64,000 bases of DNA from JAXLYE01 sp046351595 (GCA_046351595.1 JAXLYE010000009.1:186001-250000); one strand, 5' to 3'; counted from the stretch's first letter, positions 42,862 to 51,625 are shown. Notes: a model not told the origin generated them from the letters alone. Translations and numbers: made by a program.

Positions 42862-44646
42862 TTAGCTCGAGAGCACCTCGCGCACCTTCCGCAAGAGCGG
42901 CTCCGGCGTGATCGGCTTTGGGAGGAAGTGGAGCCCGGAGTCGAGCACGCCGTGGTGGATGATCGCGTTCTCCGTGTACCCCGACATGTACAGCACCTTC
43001 ATTTCCGGGCGCAGCGCGCACAGCCTGTCGGCGAGCTGGCGCCCGCTCATGCGCGGCATCACCACGTCCGTCAGCAGGAGGTGGATGCGCGCCCCGTGCT
43101 GCTCGCACAGGAGCAGCGCCTCGCCCGCGTTCGCCGCCTCGATCACGTGGTAGCCGGCGCGCCGCAGGATGCTCCGCACCAGCGCCCGCACCTGCGCCTC
43201 GTCCTCGACGAGCAGCACGGTCTCGGTCCCGGTCAGCCGCGCCGGGCGGCTCGACACGGGCTCGGCGTCCGGCTGCCTCTCATTGGCCCGCGGCAGGTAG
43301 ACCTTCATGCACGTCCCCTTGCCCGGCTCGCTGTACAGCCAGATGCAGCCGCCGCTCTGCTTGACGATCCCGTAGACGGTGGCCAGACCGAGCCCGGTCC
43401 CGACTCCCTTGGGCTTGGTGGTGAAGAAGGGCTCGAAGCACCGCGCCTGCGTCTCGTGGTCCATCCCGGTACCGGTGTCCGTGACCGAGAGCATCACGTG
43501 CGGGCCCACGGTCGCCTCGGGGTGACGGGCGACGTACGCCTCATCGAGCGAGGCGTTGCTGGTTTCGATCGACAGCTGCCCGCCCTGCGGCATGGCGTCG
43601 CGCGAGTTGACCGCGAGGTTGATGAGGATCTGCTCGATCTGACCCGGATCGACCCGGCACAGGTACAGACCCTTATCGAGAAATATGCTGAGCTCGACGT
43701 CCTCGCCGAGGAGGCGCCGCAGCATCTTCTCCATACCCTGGACGATGGTGTTCAGGCTGCAGATGCGCGGCGTGAGGACCTGCCGGCGGCTGAAGGCGAG
43801 CAGCTGCCGGGTCAGCTCCGCGGCGCGGCTGCCGGCGCGCTGGATCTCTTCGACCTCTTCGCGCATCGGCTCACCTGGTCGGAGGTGCACAAGGAGCTGC
43901 TCGCTGTAGCCCAGGACCACGGACAGGATGTTGTTGAAGTCGTGGGCCACGCCGCCGGCCAGGCGCCCGACCGCCTCCATCTTCTGCGCCTGGCGCAGCT
44001 TGTCCTCAGTCTGCTCCAGGACCTCGCGCGTGCGTTTGTGCTCCGCGAGCTCGTGCTGCACCGCGGTCAGCAGGCGCGCGTTCGAGAGCGCCAGCGCTGC
44101 GTGATCGGCCAGGACCTGCAGCAGCTCGATTTCCGCCTCTCCGAGCGGCTCGGCGCCGTCGCCGTGGCGCAGCAGCGCGAGCGTGCCGAGCGTCGTGCCA
44201 CGGACGCGCAGCGGCACGACCGCGATGCTGCGGAACCGCAGGCGCTCCATGATCGCGAGGATCTCGGGCCGGGCCCGGGACTTGTAGGACTCGGGCAGGG
44301 GGCTGTGCACCAAGAGCGGGCGCCCCGTCCGCACCACCGTCGGCGCAAAGCCCTGCTCATCGAGCGAGAGGCGACGGGCCCCCATCATCTGGTTGAGTAT
44401 CTTGAGAGTCTCCGGCTCCTGCGCGTACTCCGCTACCATTTCCCAGCTGCGTCCGCCCTGGGTGACAAGACCCAGCCCGCAGTAGGCGCCCGAGAGGCGC
44501 CCGGCCTGATCGACGATGGTGTGCAGCAGCCGGTCGTAGTCGATCGTCGCCTCCGCGAACGTCCGCGTCACCTCGACCAGGGTCCGCAGCTGCGCCGCGG
44601 CGGTGTCGTCTCGCGCCAGGGATCTAAACGGGCTGTCGTCGGTCAT
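42862..44646 (-). CDS. GAF-domain hybrid histidine kinase with C-terminal receiver
   Basis: 594 residues, soluble. A GAF domain covers about 20-200, a coiled coil about 200-235, then HisKA with the phospho-His in GGVAHDFNNILSVVLGYSE, an ATPase domain (AVNSRDAMPQGG, SVTDTGTGM, GTGLGLATVYG) and a receiver (about 475-594) with Asp in LLTDVVMPRMSG. Such hybrids pass phosphate from His to their own Asp and then to a phosphotransfer partner, none of which is adjacent. It is likely monocistronic; the start codon ATG 44646 is followed by the family-typical DDTAAAQLRTLVEVTR. Confidence 0.92.
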   Translation of the reverse strand: MTDDSPFRSLARDDTAAAQLRTLVEVTRTFAEATIDYDRLLHTIVDQAGRLSGAYCGLGLVTQGGRSWEMVAEYAQEPETLKILNQMMGARRLSLDEQGFAPTVVRTGRPLLVHSPLPESYKSRARPEILAIMERLRFRSIAVVPLRVRGTTLGTLALLRHGDGAEPLGEAEIELLQVLADHAALALSNARLLTAVQHELAEHKRTREVLEQTEDKLRQAQKMEAVGRLAGGVAHDFNNILSVVLGYSEQLLVHLRPGEPMREEVEEIQRAGSRAAELTRQLLAFSRRQVLTPRICSLNTIVQGMEKMLRRLLGEDVELSIFLDKGLYLCRVDPGQIEQILINLAVNSRDAMPQGGQLSIETSNASLDEAYVARHPEATVGPHVMLSVTDTGTGMDHETQARCFEPFFTTKPKGVGTGLGLATVYGIVKQSGGCIWLYSEPGKGTCMKVYLPRANERQPDAEPVSSRPARLTGTETVLLVEDEAQVRALVRSILRRAGYHVIEAANAGEALLLCEQHGARIHLLLTDVVMPRMSGRQLADRLCALRPEMKVLYMSGYTENAIIHHGVLDSGLHFLPKPITPEPLLRKVREVLSS

Positions 44647-44913
44647 CGTGCTTTCCTGGAGAGTTCTGGGCGGATGCTACCACGCAGCCGGGGGGGGGAA
44701 CCGATGGGAAGGATCGACGCCTGCAAGGAGTACGGATCGGGATGCGGGCGCCTGCGGCTCCGGCTGCTCCTGGAGGTCTGCGGCGCGAAGCGTTCAGAGA
44801 GATACCGGGCCACAGTGGACGCCAGATCCGGTGTAGCGCGTGCACGACGTGCCCGGGAGTCTCGTTCGCGAACCGTATCGCCGCATCGATCACGGCGGAC
44901 TACTGATAGACGG

Positions 44914-45275
44914 TCATCCCTTCATTCCTGACGGCGGCTGGCCCGTCAGGCACTCGTATAAGACACAGCCGAGCGAGAACAGATCCGCGGCCGGAGTGAG
45001 GTCGCGGCTGCCGCGAGCCTGCTCCGGGGCCATGTACTCCGGCGTGCCGATGACCACCCCGGTCCGGGTCATCGCCTGGGATGTGCCGACGCGGCGGGCG
45101 ATCCCGAAGTCGAGGATCTTGACGCGGCCGACGTCACCGCCGACGAGAAACAGGTTCGTCGGCTTCAGATCGCGGTGGATGATGCCGCGCTGGCACGCTG
45201 GATCTCGAAGCGGTTGGCAAACAGGCTTCCCGGCGCGAGCACAAGATTCCCCATCGTGGCCAGTATGCCCGACAT
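44914..45275 (-). pseudogene. Ser/Thr protein kinase remnant with internal deletion and frameshift
   Basis: The minus strand from ATG 45275 encodes MSGILATMGNLVLAPGS and LFANRFEIQRA, the standard beginning of a myxobacterial protein kinase. It then jumps, in a different frame, to CQRGIIHRDLKPTNLFL, KILDFGIARR, GTPEYMAPEQ and DLFSLGCVLYE before a stop at 44914. The whole N-lobe after the first strand (glycine loop, catalytic Lys, alpha-C) is deleted, the two pieces are out of frame, and the domain is cut off in the C-lobe. It cannot make a working kinase. It borders the gas vesicle locus and may mark an old rearrangement. Confidence 0.8.
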
Positions 45276-45396
45276 TGCCGTCGGCTGACTCCTGCCAAGC
45301 CGACCCCTGGGCCAGGCCGCCCCGGCTGCTCCGTTCCTGTCTGCCTGCTGCTGCGCAAACCTTGGACCGCAAGAGAGCGGTTGCGGAATGCTCGGA

Positions 45397-45864
45397 TCAT
45401 TCTCCGTCGGAGGCAGCGCTGCCGTCGGGCGCTTCTTGAGGCCCTTCAGCAGCCTCTCGTGGACGCGCCGCGAAGGCGCGATCGGCAGAGGCAGTTCGAG
45501 GTTCCGGGGCGGTTCCGGCTCGCTGTGGATGCCCAGCGCTCCCTGCCTCCCGGGCCGGCGGGTGGTGCGGGGCCGGCGGCAGCAATCGCGCGTCGGTCAT
45601 GTCCGTGGGCAGGCGGATCCCGGCCTGGCGCGCGGTCTCGGTAGCGCACAGGATGAGCTCCACGCCCAGGTACAAGAGCTCGATGTCCGCGACGGTGATG
45701 ACGATCTCGCCGCGGACCACCACGCCCTTGTTGAGCACGCGGTCGAGCAGCTCACACAGCGAGATCTGCTCGTCATCGGCCTCGAAGCGCAGGCGCTCGC
45801 GCGGCTCGGGCTGTGGCAGCACGTGCCCGTCGGGACCAAGCTCCAGATCCGTTACGTAGCCCAT
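45397..45864 (-). CDS. GvpA-family minor gas vesicle protein (GvpJ/M-like)
   Basis: 155 residues. The GvpA-type fold lies at about 30-80: ISLCELLDRVLNKGVVVRGE, then ITVADIELLYLGVELI. Compared with GvpA it has a 30-residue N-terminal and a 75-residue Pro/Ala-rich C-terminal extension, as in GvpJ, GvpM or GvpS, which are thought to start or shape the vesicle. It is the last gene of a minus-strand block that includes three GvpF/L proteins, 55 bp after the nearest one. Confidence 0.85.
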   Translation of the reverse strand: MGYVTDLELGPDGHVLPQPEPRERLRFEADDEQISLCELLDRVLNKGVVVRGEIVITVADIELLYLGVELILCATETARQAGIRLPTDMTDARLLPPAPHHPPAREAGSAGHPQRAGTAPEPRTASADRAFAARPREAAEGPQEAPDGSAASDGE

Positions 45865-45919
45865 CCCGCCGCGGCCTCCCCTTGTACACCGTGCGACGTC
45901 ACCTGCTGGGCAGGTGAGC

Positions 45920-46675
45920 CTACAGCTTGAGGTTCAGCGAGACGAAGTGGTGCGGTGCCCAGGGGCCGTTGAAGTCGAAGGTGTAGCTGCTGTCGAAGCC
46001 GGTGGCGGCGTCGGTGAGGATGCGCTCGAAGTCGTCCTGCACCTCGCGCGCGATCAGGCAGGCCAGGTTCAGGACCTCGCGCTCGTTGCGCGGCGGGTTG
46101 CGCACCAGCTCGACGCCGTGGCGCTCCAGCACTTCGGCGACGCGCTCGTAGTGGCGGTCGCGCTCCGCGGTGAGGACACGCTCGAACAGCCGCCCGAGCT
46201 CGATCATCTCGTCGCGACGGGCGCTGCGTGGATCCGCCAGCGTGTCGCGCGCGACCCGCAGCTCGCTGTGCTTGTTGACGAAGTATTCGAACAGGTTGGC
46301 GACGTCCCAGACCAGGCGCAGCCCCAGCTCGACCTTGCCCTTGACGCGCAGGAGCTGCGCGCGCAGATCGGCGCGGTTGGTCGCCAGCGCCGTGTGCAGC
46401 GCCGCCTCGTCGCTGGCGATGACGCCGAAGGCCACCGGCAGCACCGTCGACTCCTCCATCGCGCGCTTGAGCACCGCGTTGTGCGCGCCGAGGTTGCGGC
46501 GCTCGGGTCGGACGCGGCCGCGCGAGGTCGTGCTGACCAGCGCCGCCAGATCATCGTGGACGAGGCGCCGCACCACCGCGCCCTCGAGGCCGATGGGGCC
46601 GAAGTCGCTCGCTCCTTCGGCCTGGGCGATGGCGTACAGGTACTCGCCGCCCTGCTGCTCACTGCGATCGGTCAT
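45920..46675 (-). CDS. GvpF/GvpL family protein, copy 1
   Basis: 251 residues. GEYLYAIAQAEG at the start, VLPVAFGVIASDEAAL in the middle and NGPWAPHHFVSLNLKL at the end are the family hallmarks; the last (GPWxPxxF) is the strongest. GvpF/L proteins interact with GvpA and are needed early in vesicle assembly. The middle VWDVANLFEYFVNKHSELR region is longer and more charged than in the other two copies. It probably has its own promoter, because a 280-bp gap with an AT-rich stretch separates it from copy 2. Confidence 0.92.
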   Translation of the reverse strand: MTDRSEQQGGEYLYAIAQAEGASDFGPIGLEGAVVRRLVHDDLAALVSTTSRGRVRPERRNLGAHNAVLKRAMEESTVLPVAFGVIASDEAALHTALATNRADLRAQLLRVKGKVELGLRLVWDVANLFEYFVNKHSELRVARDTLADPRSARRDEMIELGRLFERVLTAERDRHYERVAEVLERHGVELVRNPPRNEREVLNLACLIAREVQDDFERILTDAATGFDSSYTFDFNGPWAPHHFVSLNLKL

Positions 46676-46746
46676 ACGGGACCCCTGAAGCTAGATCCGA
46701 CTGAAAGAGACTGTCCCTCAGATTAAAGAAAAACGTCCGCTCTCGG

Positions 46747-46763
46747 AATACTTATCTCGTATT
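46747..46763. promoter_or_regulatory. Inverted repeat AATAC-N7-GTATT
   Basis: Sits in the AT-rich part of the 280-bp gap upstream of GvpF/L copy 1, about 75 bp from its start. No convincing promoter boxes were found around it. Confidence 0.3.
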
Positions 46764-46955
46764 GCGCTTGGGGTGTGCGGACCGCGCAGCCGGCGCGGGG
46801 AGCGACCCCAAGGCTCCGCCCCGCGGGCGCTTCCTCGACGGAGCGGCCGGCAGGTGGGGCGGCGGCACGCCTGCGACCTGCGCCTACAGCGGGTGCTGTC
46901 TCAAACCTGCGCGCAGCGTGCTGCAAGAGGTCGCGCGCTGCCTGGAGACACAGAC

Positions 46956-47711
46956 CTAGAGCTTCACGAAGCTGTACGGCGGGAACGGGCCGTGCAAGGT
47001 GAGCGTGCGACCGCTGTGCGCGGCAAGCTCCGCGACCCGCTGGCGCAGCGCGGCGAGCTGGCCGCGCTCGATGAGCAGCGAGACGCTCACCGCGGGCGCT
47101 GCCGGCTCGTTCGCCTTGCCCGCGGGCGCGAGCGGCTTCAGGCTGACGGCCTGGGCGCGTGTCCCGTCGGCGAGCGCCGCGCGCAGCCACTCCGCTTCAC
47201 GGACGGTGTGCGCCTCACGCTGCTGCTCTTTCACAAGGCGCGCCCGCAGCGCCCGCAGGTACGCGGCGCCGGCTCCCGCACCCGCGGCATCGGTCTTCGG
47301 ATCGTCTGTCGGGTCCGCGGGCCGAACCGGCATCCGCACCGCGACCTCGACCGCGCCCTGCAGCTCGGTGAGCAGGCGCCCATAGTCCGCAGCCCGGTCG
47401 ACGAGGTGCTGCGCGACGGCGGCGGTGTCTTCGAACAGGCAGCCGAACCGGATCGGGAGCGTGGTGCAGCGGTCGTGGACGTGCTCGATCAGGCGGCCGT
47501 ACGCCACCAGATCCGCGACCCGCGGACGCTCGACCTGGGCCACCCCGGCGCTGCCACGCAGCGGCGTGACCACCGCGATCAGCGACGCGGCCTCGACCTG
47601 CGCGTTGCGCTCGCCGAACGGCCCCTCGGGCAGCGTCGCCTCGTCGAGGAGGCTGCGCGAGGACGCGGCGATCACGCAGCACAGGAGCGGCCGCGCTCCG
47701 CCCTCAGCCAT
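46956..47711 (-). CDS. GvpF/GvpL family protein, copy 2
   Basis: 251 residues. LPIRFGCLFEDTAAVAQHL and the C-terminal HGPFPPYSFVKL identify the family. The N-terminus lacks the usual Tyr-rich strand and begins LLCCVIAASSRSL. It overlaps copy 3 by 8 bp. Sequence divergence between the three copies is large, so they are old paralogues with likely separate roles, as for GvpF and GvpL elsewhere. Confidence 0.88.
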   Translation of the reverse strand: MAEGGARPLLCCVIAASSRSLLDEATLPEGPFGERNAQVEAASLIAVVTPLRGSAGVAQVERPRVADLVAYGRLIEHVHDRCTTLPIRFGCLFEDTAAVAQHLVDRAADYGRLLTELQGAVEVAVRMPVRPADPTDDPKTDAAGAGAGAAYLRALRARLVKEQQREAHTVREAEWLRAALADGTRAQAVSLKPLAPAGKANEPAAPAVSVSLLIERGQLAALRQRVAELAAHSGRTLTLHGPFPPYSFVKL

Positions 47712-48558
47712 GGGCCGCGCCGTCGTCGAGCTGCGGGCAGAAGCTGTACGGCGGCCACGGCCCGGTGAGGTCCAGCGTCACCCCCTGCGCCGCAAGCTCG
47801 GCCTGCACGCGCTCCAGCCGCTGCGCCAGCTCCGCGAGCCGCGCCCGCGGCACCCAAAGCGCGAAGTGAAACACCGCCTCCTCGGGTCGGCTGCCGGCCT
47901 GTTTGCTGCCCTGGCTGCCGCCCTGGTTACCGAGGACGCGCAGCGGTCGCGCCGCCACCCCGAGCTCCTGCAGCCCGCTCGCCAGGTCGGCGCCGACGCC
48001 TCGCGCCCAGGCGCGGACCGAGCGCTCGGCCTCCTGGCGCAGCTTCTGCTCGCGCAGGTAGCGGGCGCCGGGCGCCGCCGGCAGCGCCTGGAAGCGCGGG
48101 TCCGCGGCGAGCCGTGCCGCCGTCGCCTGCTCGGCGTGCAGCCAGCCCTTGATCGCCCACTCCTCACATGCCGCGGCGCTGCCGGTCAGGAACTCGCGGA
48201 TGCGCGGTGCCGCCGCGCCGAGCCACGCGTGCAGCGCCGCCGCCGACGAGAACAGGCTGCCGAAGCGCAGCGGCAGCACCGGCCCGTGCGGCATCACCGA
48301 CTCGATCACGGCCTCGTGCTGCAGCGCGCGCGGGCCCAGCCAGGCGATGTCGCCGAGCTGCTGCTCGGCGCCGGGCCCGGTCCACTCGGCGAGCGCCACC
48401 TCGCAGGTCACGGCCACGAGCCCATCGTGCGTGACGGCAGCGAGCGGCGCCTGCGCCAGCCCCTCGCCGTGGATCAGGGACGGCTCGCAGGCCGAGATGC
48501 AGAAGAGGTACAGCCCGGTGGTCGCGGCGAGGGCTTGCGATTCAGCGAGATCAGGCAT
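47704..48558 (-). CDS. GvpF/GvpL family protein, copy 3
   Basis: 284 residues. GLYLFCISACEP, LPLRFGSLFSSAAALHAWL and TGPWPPYSFCPQL are family motifs. The segment between them contains an extra Gly/Ser/Gln patch (GNQGGSQGSKQAG). ATG 48558 is used; ATG 48597 is 13 codons further upstream and neither has a ribosome site. It is upstream of copy 2 with an 8-bp overlap. Confidence 0.88.
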   Translation of the reverse strand: MPDLAESQALAATTGLYLFCISACEPSLIHGEGLAQAPLAAVTHDGLVAVTCEVALAEWTGPGAEQQLGDIAWLGPRALQHEAVIESVMPHGPVLPLRFGSLFSSAAALHAWLGAAAPRIREFLTGSAAACEEWAIKGWLHAEQATAARLAADPRFQALPAAPGARYLREQKLRQEAERSVRAWARGVGADLASGLQELGVAARPLRVLGNQGGSQGSKQAGSRPEEAVFHFALWVPRARLAELAQRLERVQAELAAQGVTLDLTGPWPPYSFCPQLDDGAAHG

Positions 48559-48649
48559 GGCAGGGGTGCGGCCCTTGCACGGAGCCGCGCCCGTCATGTT
48601 AGCGCGGATCGCTGGAGAATCGCGCCCCTGCGCGCCGCCCGGTCACAAG

Positions 48650-49048
48650 TCAGCGCGGCTGACCGTCCTTGCTGGCGGGCGTGGACGCGGCCGCCGCCTC
48701 GGGCGCCGCCGACTCTGACTTTGGGGCTCCGGCCGCCGCGGACTTCTCGGCGCGCAGCTTCAGGCCCAGCCACTGGAACGTGCGGTTGAGGCGCTGGCTC
48801 ACGGCCGCCGCGGCCTCGGCCTGCTTGCGCTTCTTCGCGTCCTCTGCGGCCGCGGCCTCTGCGGCGCGGGCTGCGGCCTTGGCTGCGGCCTTGGCCGCGC
48901 GCTCTGCGGCCAGCGCGCGCACGCTGCCGACCGCCTTGATCACCCCGAGCGTGGCCAGCGAGCCGACGGCAGCACCGCCGACCAGCCCGCCGATGAGCCC
49001 CACCTTCAGGCCGTTTCCGAGCACCTGGTTCGTAAGCTTCTCGCTCAT
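48650..49048 (-). CDS. Glycine-zipper, Ala/Lys-rich protein of the gas vesicle locus, unknown
   Basis: 132 residues, no family recognised. Residues 12-45 are hydrophobic with a GxxxG-rich pattern (GLIGGLVGGAAVGSLATLG), followed by an Ala/Lys/Glu helix likely to form a coiled coil (AERAAKAAAKAAARAAEAAA) and a low-complexity Ala/Ser/Pro tail. It could insert into, or coat, a hydrophobic surface. GAGTGAGG lies before the ATG at 49048. It stands between the GvpF/L block and an Ile-Arg-Tyr-tailed protein on the same strand. Confidence 0.7.
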   Translation of the reverse strand: MSEKLTNQVLGNGLKVGLIGGLVGGAAVGSLATLGVIKAVGSVRALAAERAAKAAAKAAARAAEAAAAEDAKKRKQAEAAAAVSQRLNRTFQWLGLKLRAEKSAAAGAPKSESAAPEAAAASTPASKDGQPR

Positions 49049-49072
49049 GTCCTCACTCTCTCTGCTTGGCGC

Positions 49073-49096
49073 GGGTCCGGGACCCTTCGTTTTTTT
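49073..49096 (+). terminator. Hairpin plus T-run, pointing against local genes
   Basis: GGGTC-CGG-GACCC followed by a run of seven T on the plus strand. All nearby genes are on the minus strand, so it would stop only antisense transcription. It lies in the 77-bp AT-rich gap between two minus-strand genes. Confidence 0.35.
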
Positions 49097-49125
49097 CGAT
49101 GAGTCCGCGTAAAAAATAGATTTTT

Positions 49126-49590
49126 TCAATACCTGATGACGATGCGCGCAGGCGCCGCGGCGTCCTCGTCCGGGCCTGCTTTGGGCTCGGCCGGCGCTCC
49201 GCGCACAGGCTCTGCCGACGCGCCGCCCGGGGACTCTGCCGGCTGCGGGGTCGCTGCCGGGGTGGCGTCCTGCCCCGCGGCGGCATCGGCTCCGTCTGTT
49301 GCGCCGTTCCCTGGGCCTTTCTCTGGACCGTCTGACTCCGCCTCCGTGAGCTCGAAGCCGGCGCGCAGCAGGAGCCGCTTGTAGCGCTCCATCATGCTCG
49401 CGGCCAGGCGCTCCCGCGTGCCGGCCAGGCTGGCCTCGACCTTCGCCTCGATGCGCTGCCGCGCCGCCTGCACGTGCGTCTCCATCTTGCGCTGCAGGTA
49501 GCGCTGCAGCAGCTTGGGATCGTGTGCTGGACCCAGGGCAGGGCGTCCCCCGGTGCTCCCCCTGGCTCTCTCCCGAGACGCGGGCGGCAT
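49126..49590 (-). CDS. IRY-tailed protein 1 of the gas vesicle locus (154 aa)
   Basis: No known family. The N-terminal third is a charged helix (LLQRYLQRKMETHVQAARQR) leading to YKRLLLRAGFELTEAES; the middle is a Pro/Ala/Gly/Glu linker; the protein ends RIVIRY. The pattern 'helix, Ala-Gly-hydrophobic-acidic-hydrophobic, low-complexity linker, Ile-Arg-Tyr end' is shared with the proteins at 50991-51578 and 55393-56640. It is probably cytosolic. A role on the vesicle surface or in assembly is my inference from location only. Confidence 0.7.
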   Translation of the reverse strand: MPPASRERARGSTGGRPALGPAHDPKLLQRYLQRKMETHVQAARQRIEAKVEASLAGTRERLAASMMERYKRLLLRAGFELTEAESDGPEKGPGNGATDGADAAAGQDATPAATPQPAESPGGASAEPVRGAPAEPKAGPDEDAAAPARIVIRY

Positions 49591-50008
49591 GGTGCAGACC
49601 TCTCGGTGAGCCGCGGGCGGATCGCGGGCTCACATGGCAGACATCTTCGCACGAGTCGGGGCCGCCCGATACGATCCCTGGCCTCGTCGCCGAGCGCGTC
49701 CGCCAAGCCCGTGGAAGCACGGCCCGCTGTGCGCACAGGTGATGCACGGCGCACGCGAGCTTGCGCGCCGACAGCCGGCTCTGTGCGAGCGGATCTGACA
49801 CACCTGGGGACCGCGGGCACAGCCCGGCGCAGCGCCTCACCGTCGGGGATTCGCTGAGCCTCGATCCCGCCGCGCGGATTCCTGAGCCGCGGCAGCCAGA
49901 TGGCGGGATCCGCCGGATTCCGATCGGAGCCGGATCGTGGCACCTGCCTTGCGGTGCCGTGACTCCGTCGGGCGCGACCCTCGGGTGCGGCCCGCAGCGA
50001 GGTTATCG
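49591..50008. other. Divergent gap between IRY protein 1 and the PilZ-receiver gene
   Basis: No gene seen. Its right end holds a sigma-54 promoter (49938) and three imperfect repeats of GGATTC followed by GAGCC, near 49848, 49877 and 49915, which could be activator sites for it. Confidence 0.5.
49938..49952 (+). promoter_or_regulatory. Sigma-54 promoter of the PilZ-receiver gene
   Basis: TGGCACCTGCCTTGC: perfect -24 and TTGC boxes and GG-N10-GC spacing. The start would be near 49963, about 46 nt before the ATG at 50009. Confidence 0.7.
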
Positions 50009-50962
50009 ATGACGAGCCTGAGCGGTGAGCTGCGAGAATCGAGCCGGCTGCGGCTGGTGATGCCGGCCGTGTGCAGGCACGCGGCTGGCGCGGTGCGGGC
50101 GCTGGTGCAGGACATCAGCCGCGAGGGGATCTTCCTGCGGCTCGCCGAGTACGTCCCGCCGGGTGCGATCTCGGGCATCGAGCTGACGCTGCCCGAGGAG
50201 CCGGTGCCGCTCGTGCTCGCGGTCTCGGCGCGATTCATCGGCCGCACCCCGTCGGGTTTCGGCGTCGGCGCGCGCATCGTCGATCCGGCACCGGCCGAGC
50301 GGCGGCGCTGGGAGCGCTTCTACACCCGCCTGCTGCGCGGCGCCGTCGAGTGTCCCGACGCATCGTGCGGTCGCGTGCTCATCTCGGCGGGCGCGCTGCC
50401 GGCGGGGCTGGCCGCGCAGCTCGCGGAGCAGGGGCGGGACGTGGTGCACGCCCGCGACAACCGCGAGGTGCTGCCGCTGCTCGGCCCGGACCGCAGCGAC
50501 GTGGTGCTGGCCGAGATGCACGATGCACGGCTCGGCGGCGTCGCGCTGTGTCGCCACATCCGGCGCAGCCGCGCGCTCGCACGGGTCGCGATCGTCCTTG
50601 TCACAGACGGCGGCTCGGCCTCGGACTTCCTCGCGGGCCTCGATGCGGGTGCGGCCTACGTCATCGCGCGGCCGTTCAGCGCCGCGTACTGCGCCTCGCG
50701 GATCGCCGCGGCCGCGCGCGAGCCGGGCGGCTCGGACGAGAGGGCCGGAGCGCACCGAGCGCGCGTGCGGCCAGCACCGGCGGCCACGGGTCCGCAGCTG
50801 CTCGGCACGGAGCTCGGCGCCGAGGTTGCGTACCTGCATGCTCCTTCCGCGCTCCCTCCGTGCATCGTGCAGGCCGCGGATCGGATCTCGGATGCGTACT
50901 TTGTGGCAAAGCTTGTGGCCCGCAGCCAGCTGCGCAGGCTCAAGCGAGCGCTCGACCGGTGA
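50009..50962 (+). CDS. PilZ-receiver two-domain protein
   Basis: 317 residues. A PilZ domain comes first (about 10-110; RLRLVMPAVCRH, then VQDISREGIFLRL) but the c-di-GMP-binding RxxxR/D-x-S-x-x-G set is only partly met (R...R weak, DISREG good). A receiver-like domain follows (about 125-235); the usual phospho-Asp position appears as VVLAEMHDARLGGVALC, so it may not be phosphorylated. The C-terminal 50 residues are unassigned. It is the only plus-strand gene in the middle of the minus-strand gas vesicle block and has its own sigma-54 promoter, so it may link second messengers to buoyancy control. Confidence 0.75.
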   Translation: MTSLSGELRESSRLRLVMPAVCRHAAGAVRALVQDISREGIFLRLAEYVPPGAISGIELTLPEEPVPLVLAVSARFIGRTPSGFGVGARIVDPAPAERRRWERFYTRLLRGAVECPDASCGRVLISAGALPAGLAAQLAEQGRDVVHARDNREVLPLLGPDRSDVVLAEMHDARLGGVALCRHIRRSRALARVAIVLVTDGGSASDFLAGLDAGAAYVIARPFSAAYCASRIAAAAREPGGSDERAGAHRARVRPAPAATGPQLLGTELGAEVAYLHAPSALPPCIVQAADRISDAYFVAKLVARSQLRRLKRALDR

Positions 50963-50990
50963 GCGCAGCTCCCAGAGGATACGCGAACGA

Positions 50991-51578
50991 TCAATAACGG
51001 ATGGTGACGTTGCGGCGCGGGGCGGGAGCGGGGCGCGCGCTGGGACGTGGCTCGCTGGTGCCGCCCGCCGGGCGCGCCGGACCGGCGGCGGTACCCGCGA
51101 CCACGGCGCGGCCGGCGACCGGGGCCAGCGGGTGCGGCGCCGGTGTCTCGGCGTCCGCCGGATCGCTGCTCAGCAGATCGCTCAGGCGGTCGCACTGCGG
51201 CGCGGGCTCGCTCGCTCGCTCGGCGGCCTGCGCGGTCGTGAGCAGCTGCCGGCCGATGGCCAGCGCGGCCACCGCCACCAGCGCGTCGTGAACAGCGAGC
51301 ACCGCGGGCGCAGGCGGCGCAGCCGCGGGGGCTGCGGCCGCGTTTTCGTCGCTCTGTTGCGCGGGGCTCTGTTGCGCGGGGCTCTGTTGCGCGGGGCTCT
51401 GTTGCGCGGGGCTCGGCTCGGGCGTGCCCGCGGGCACGACGCGCACATCGATGCCGGCGCGCTCGAACACGCGGCTCAAGGCTCCGCCGATGGCGCCCTG
51501 CAGCCCGCGCGCTGCCGCCGCGTCCCGCTCGGTGTTGTCCGGACTGGGTCGATTTGACCGGCTCTGGTCCTTCTTCAT
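50991..51578 (-). CDS. IRY-tailed protein 2 of the gas vesicle locus (195 aa)
   Basis: No known family. The N-terminus has ALSRVFERAGIDVRVVPAGT, which aligns without gaps to ALNTALTAAGLDVSIQPATP of the 415-aa protein next to gvpA. A tandem SPAQQ linker, an Ala-rich helix (VHDALVAVAALAIGRQLL) and a Pro/Arg-rich stretch lead to the end RRNVTIRY. It ends 28 bp from the PilZ-receiver stop (convergent) and begins 47 bp after the beta-trefoil/FG-GAP gene on the same strand. Confidence 0.72.
   Translation of the reverse strand: MKKDQSRSNRPSPDNTERDAAAARGLQGAIGGALSRVFERAGIDVRVVPAGTPEPSPAQQSPAQQSPAQQSPAQQSDENAAAAPAAAPPAPAVLAVHDALVAVAALAIGRQLLTTAQAAERASEPAPQCDRLSDLLSSDPADAETPAPHPLAPVAGRAVVAGTAAGPARPAGGTSEPRPSARPAPAPRRNVTIRY
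51351..51410. repeat. Four exact 15-bp repeats coding for SPAQQ
   Basis: GCTCTGTTGCGCGGG repeated four times without change. Being 15 bp, it keeps the frame of the minus-strand gene and can expand or shrink its linker; the identity of the copies suggests recent duplication. Confidence 0.9.
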
Positions 51579-51625
51579 CGTCGCTTCCGATCTCCAGCAG
51601 CGAGCTGGCCCCGCTCGGTGGGTGA

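Noticed and set aside
46676..46955. Possible small gene in the gap between GvpF/L copies 1 and 2
   Set aside because: The only frames are extensions of shadows of copy 2 without start or ribosome site.
51351..51410. CRISPR-like repeat array
   Set aside because: The 15-bp units are contiguous with no spacers and code for SPAQQ in frame.
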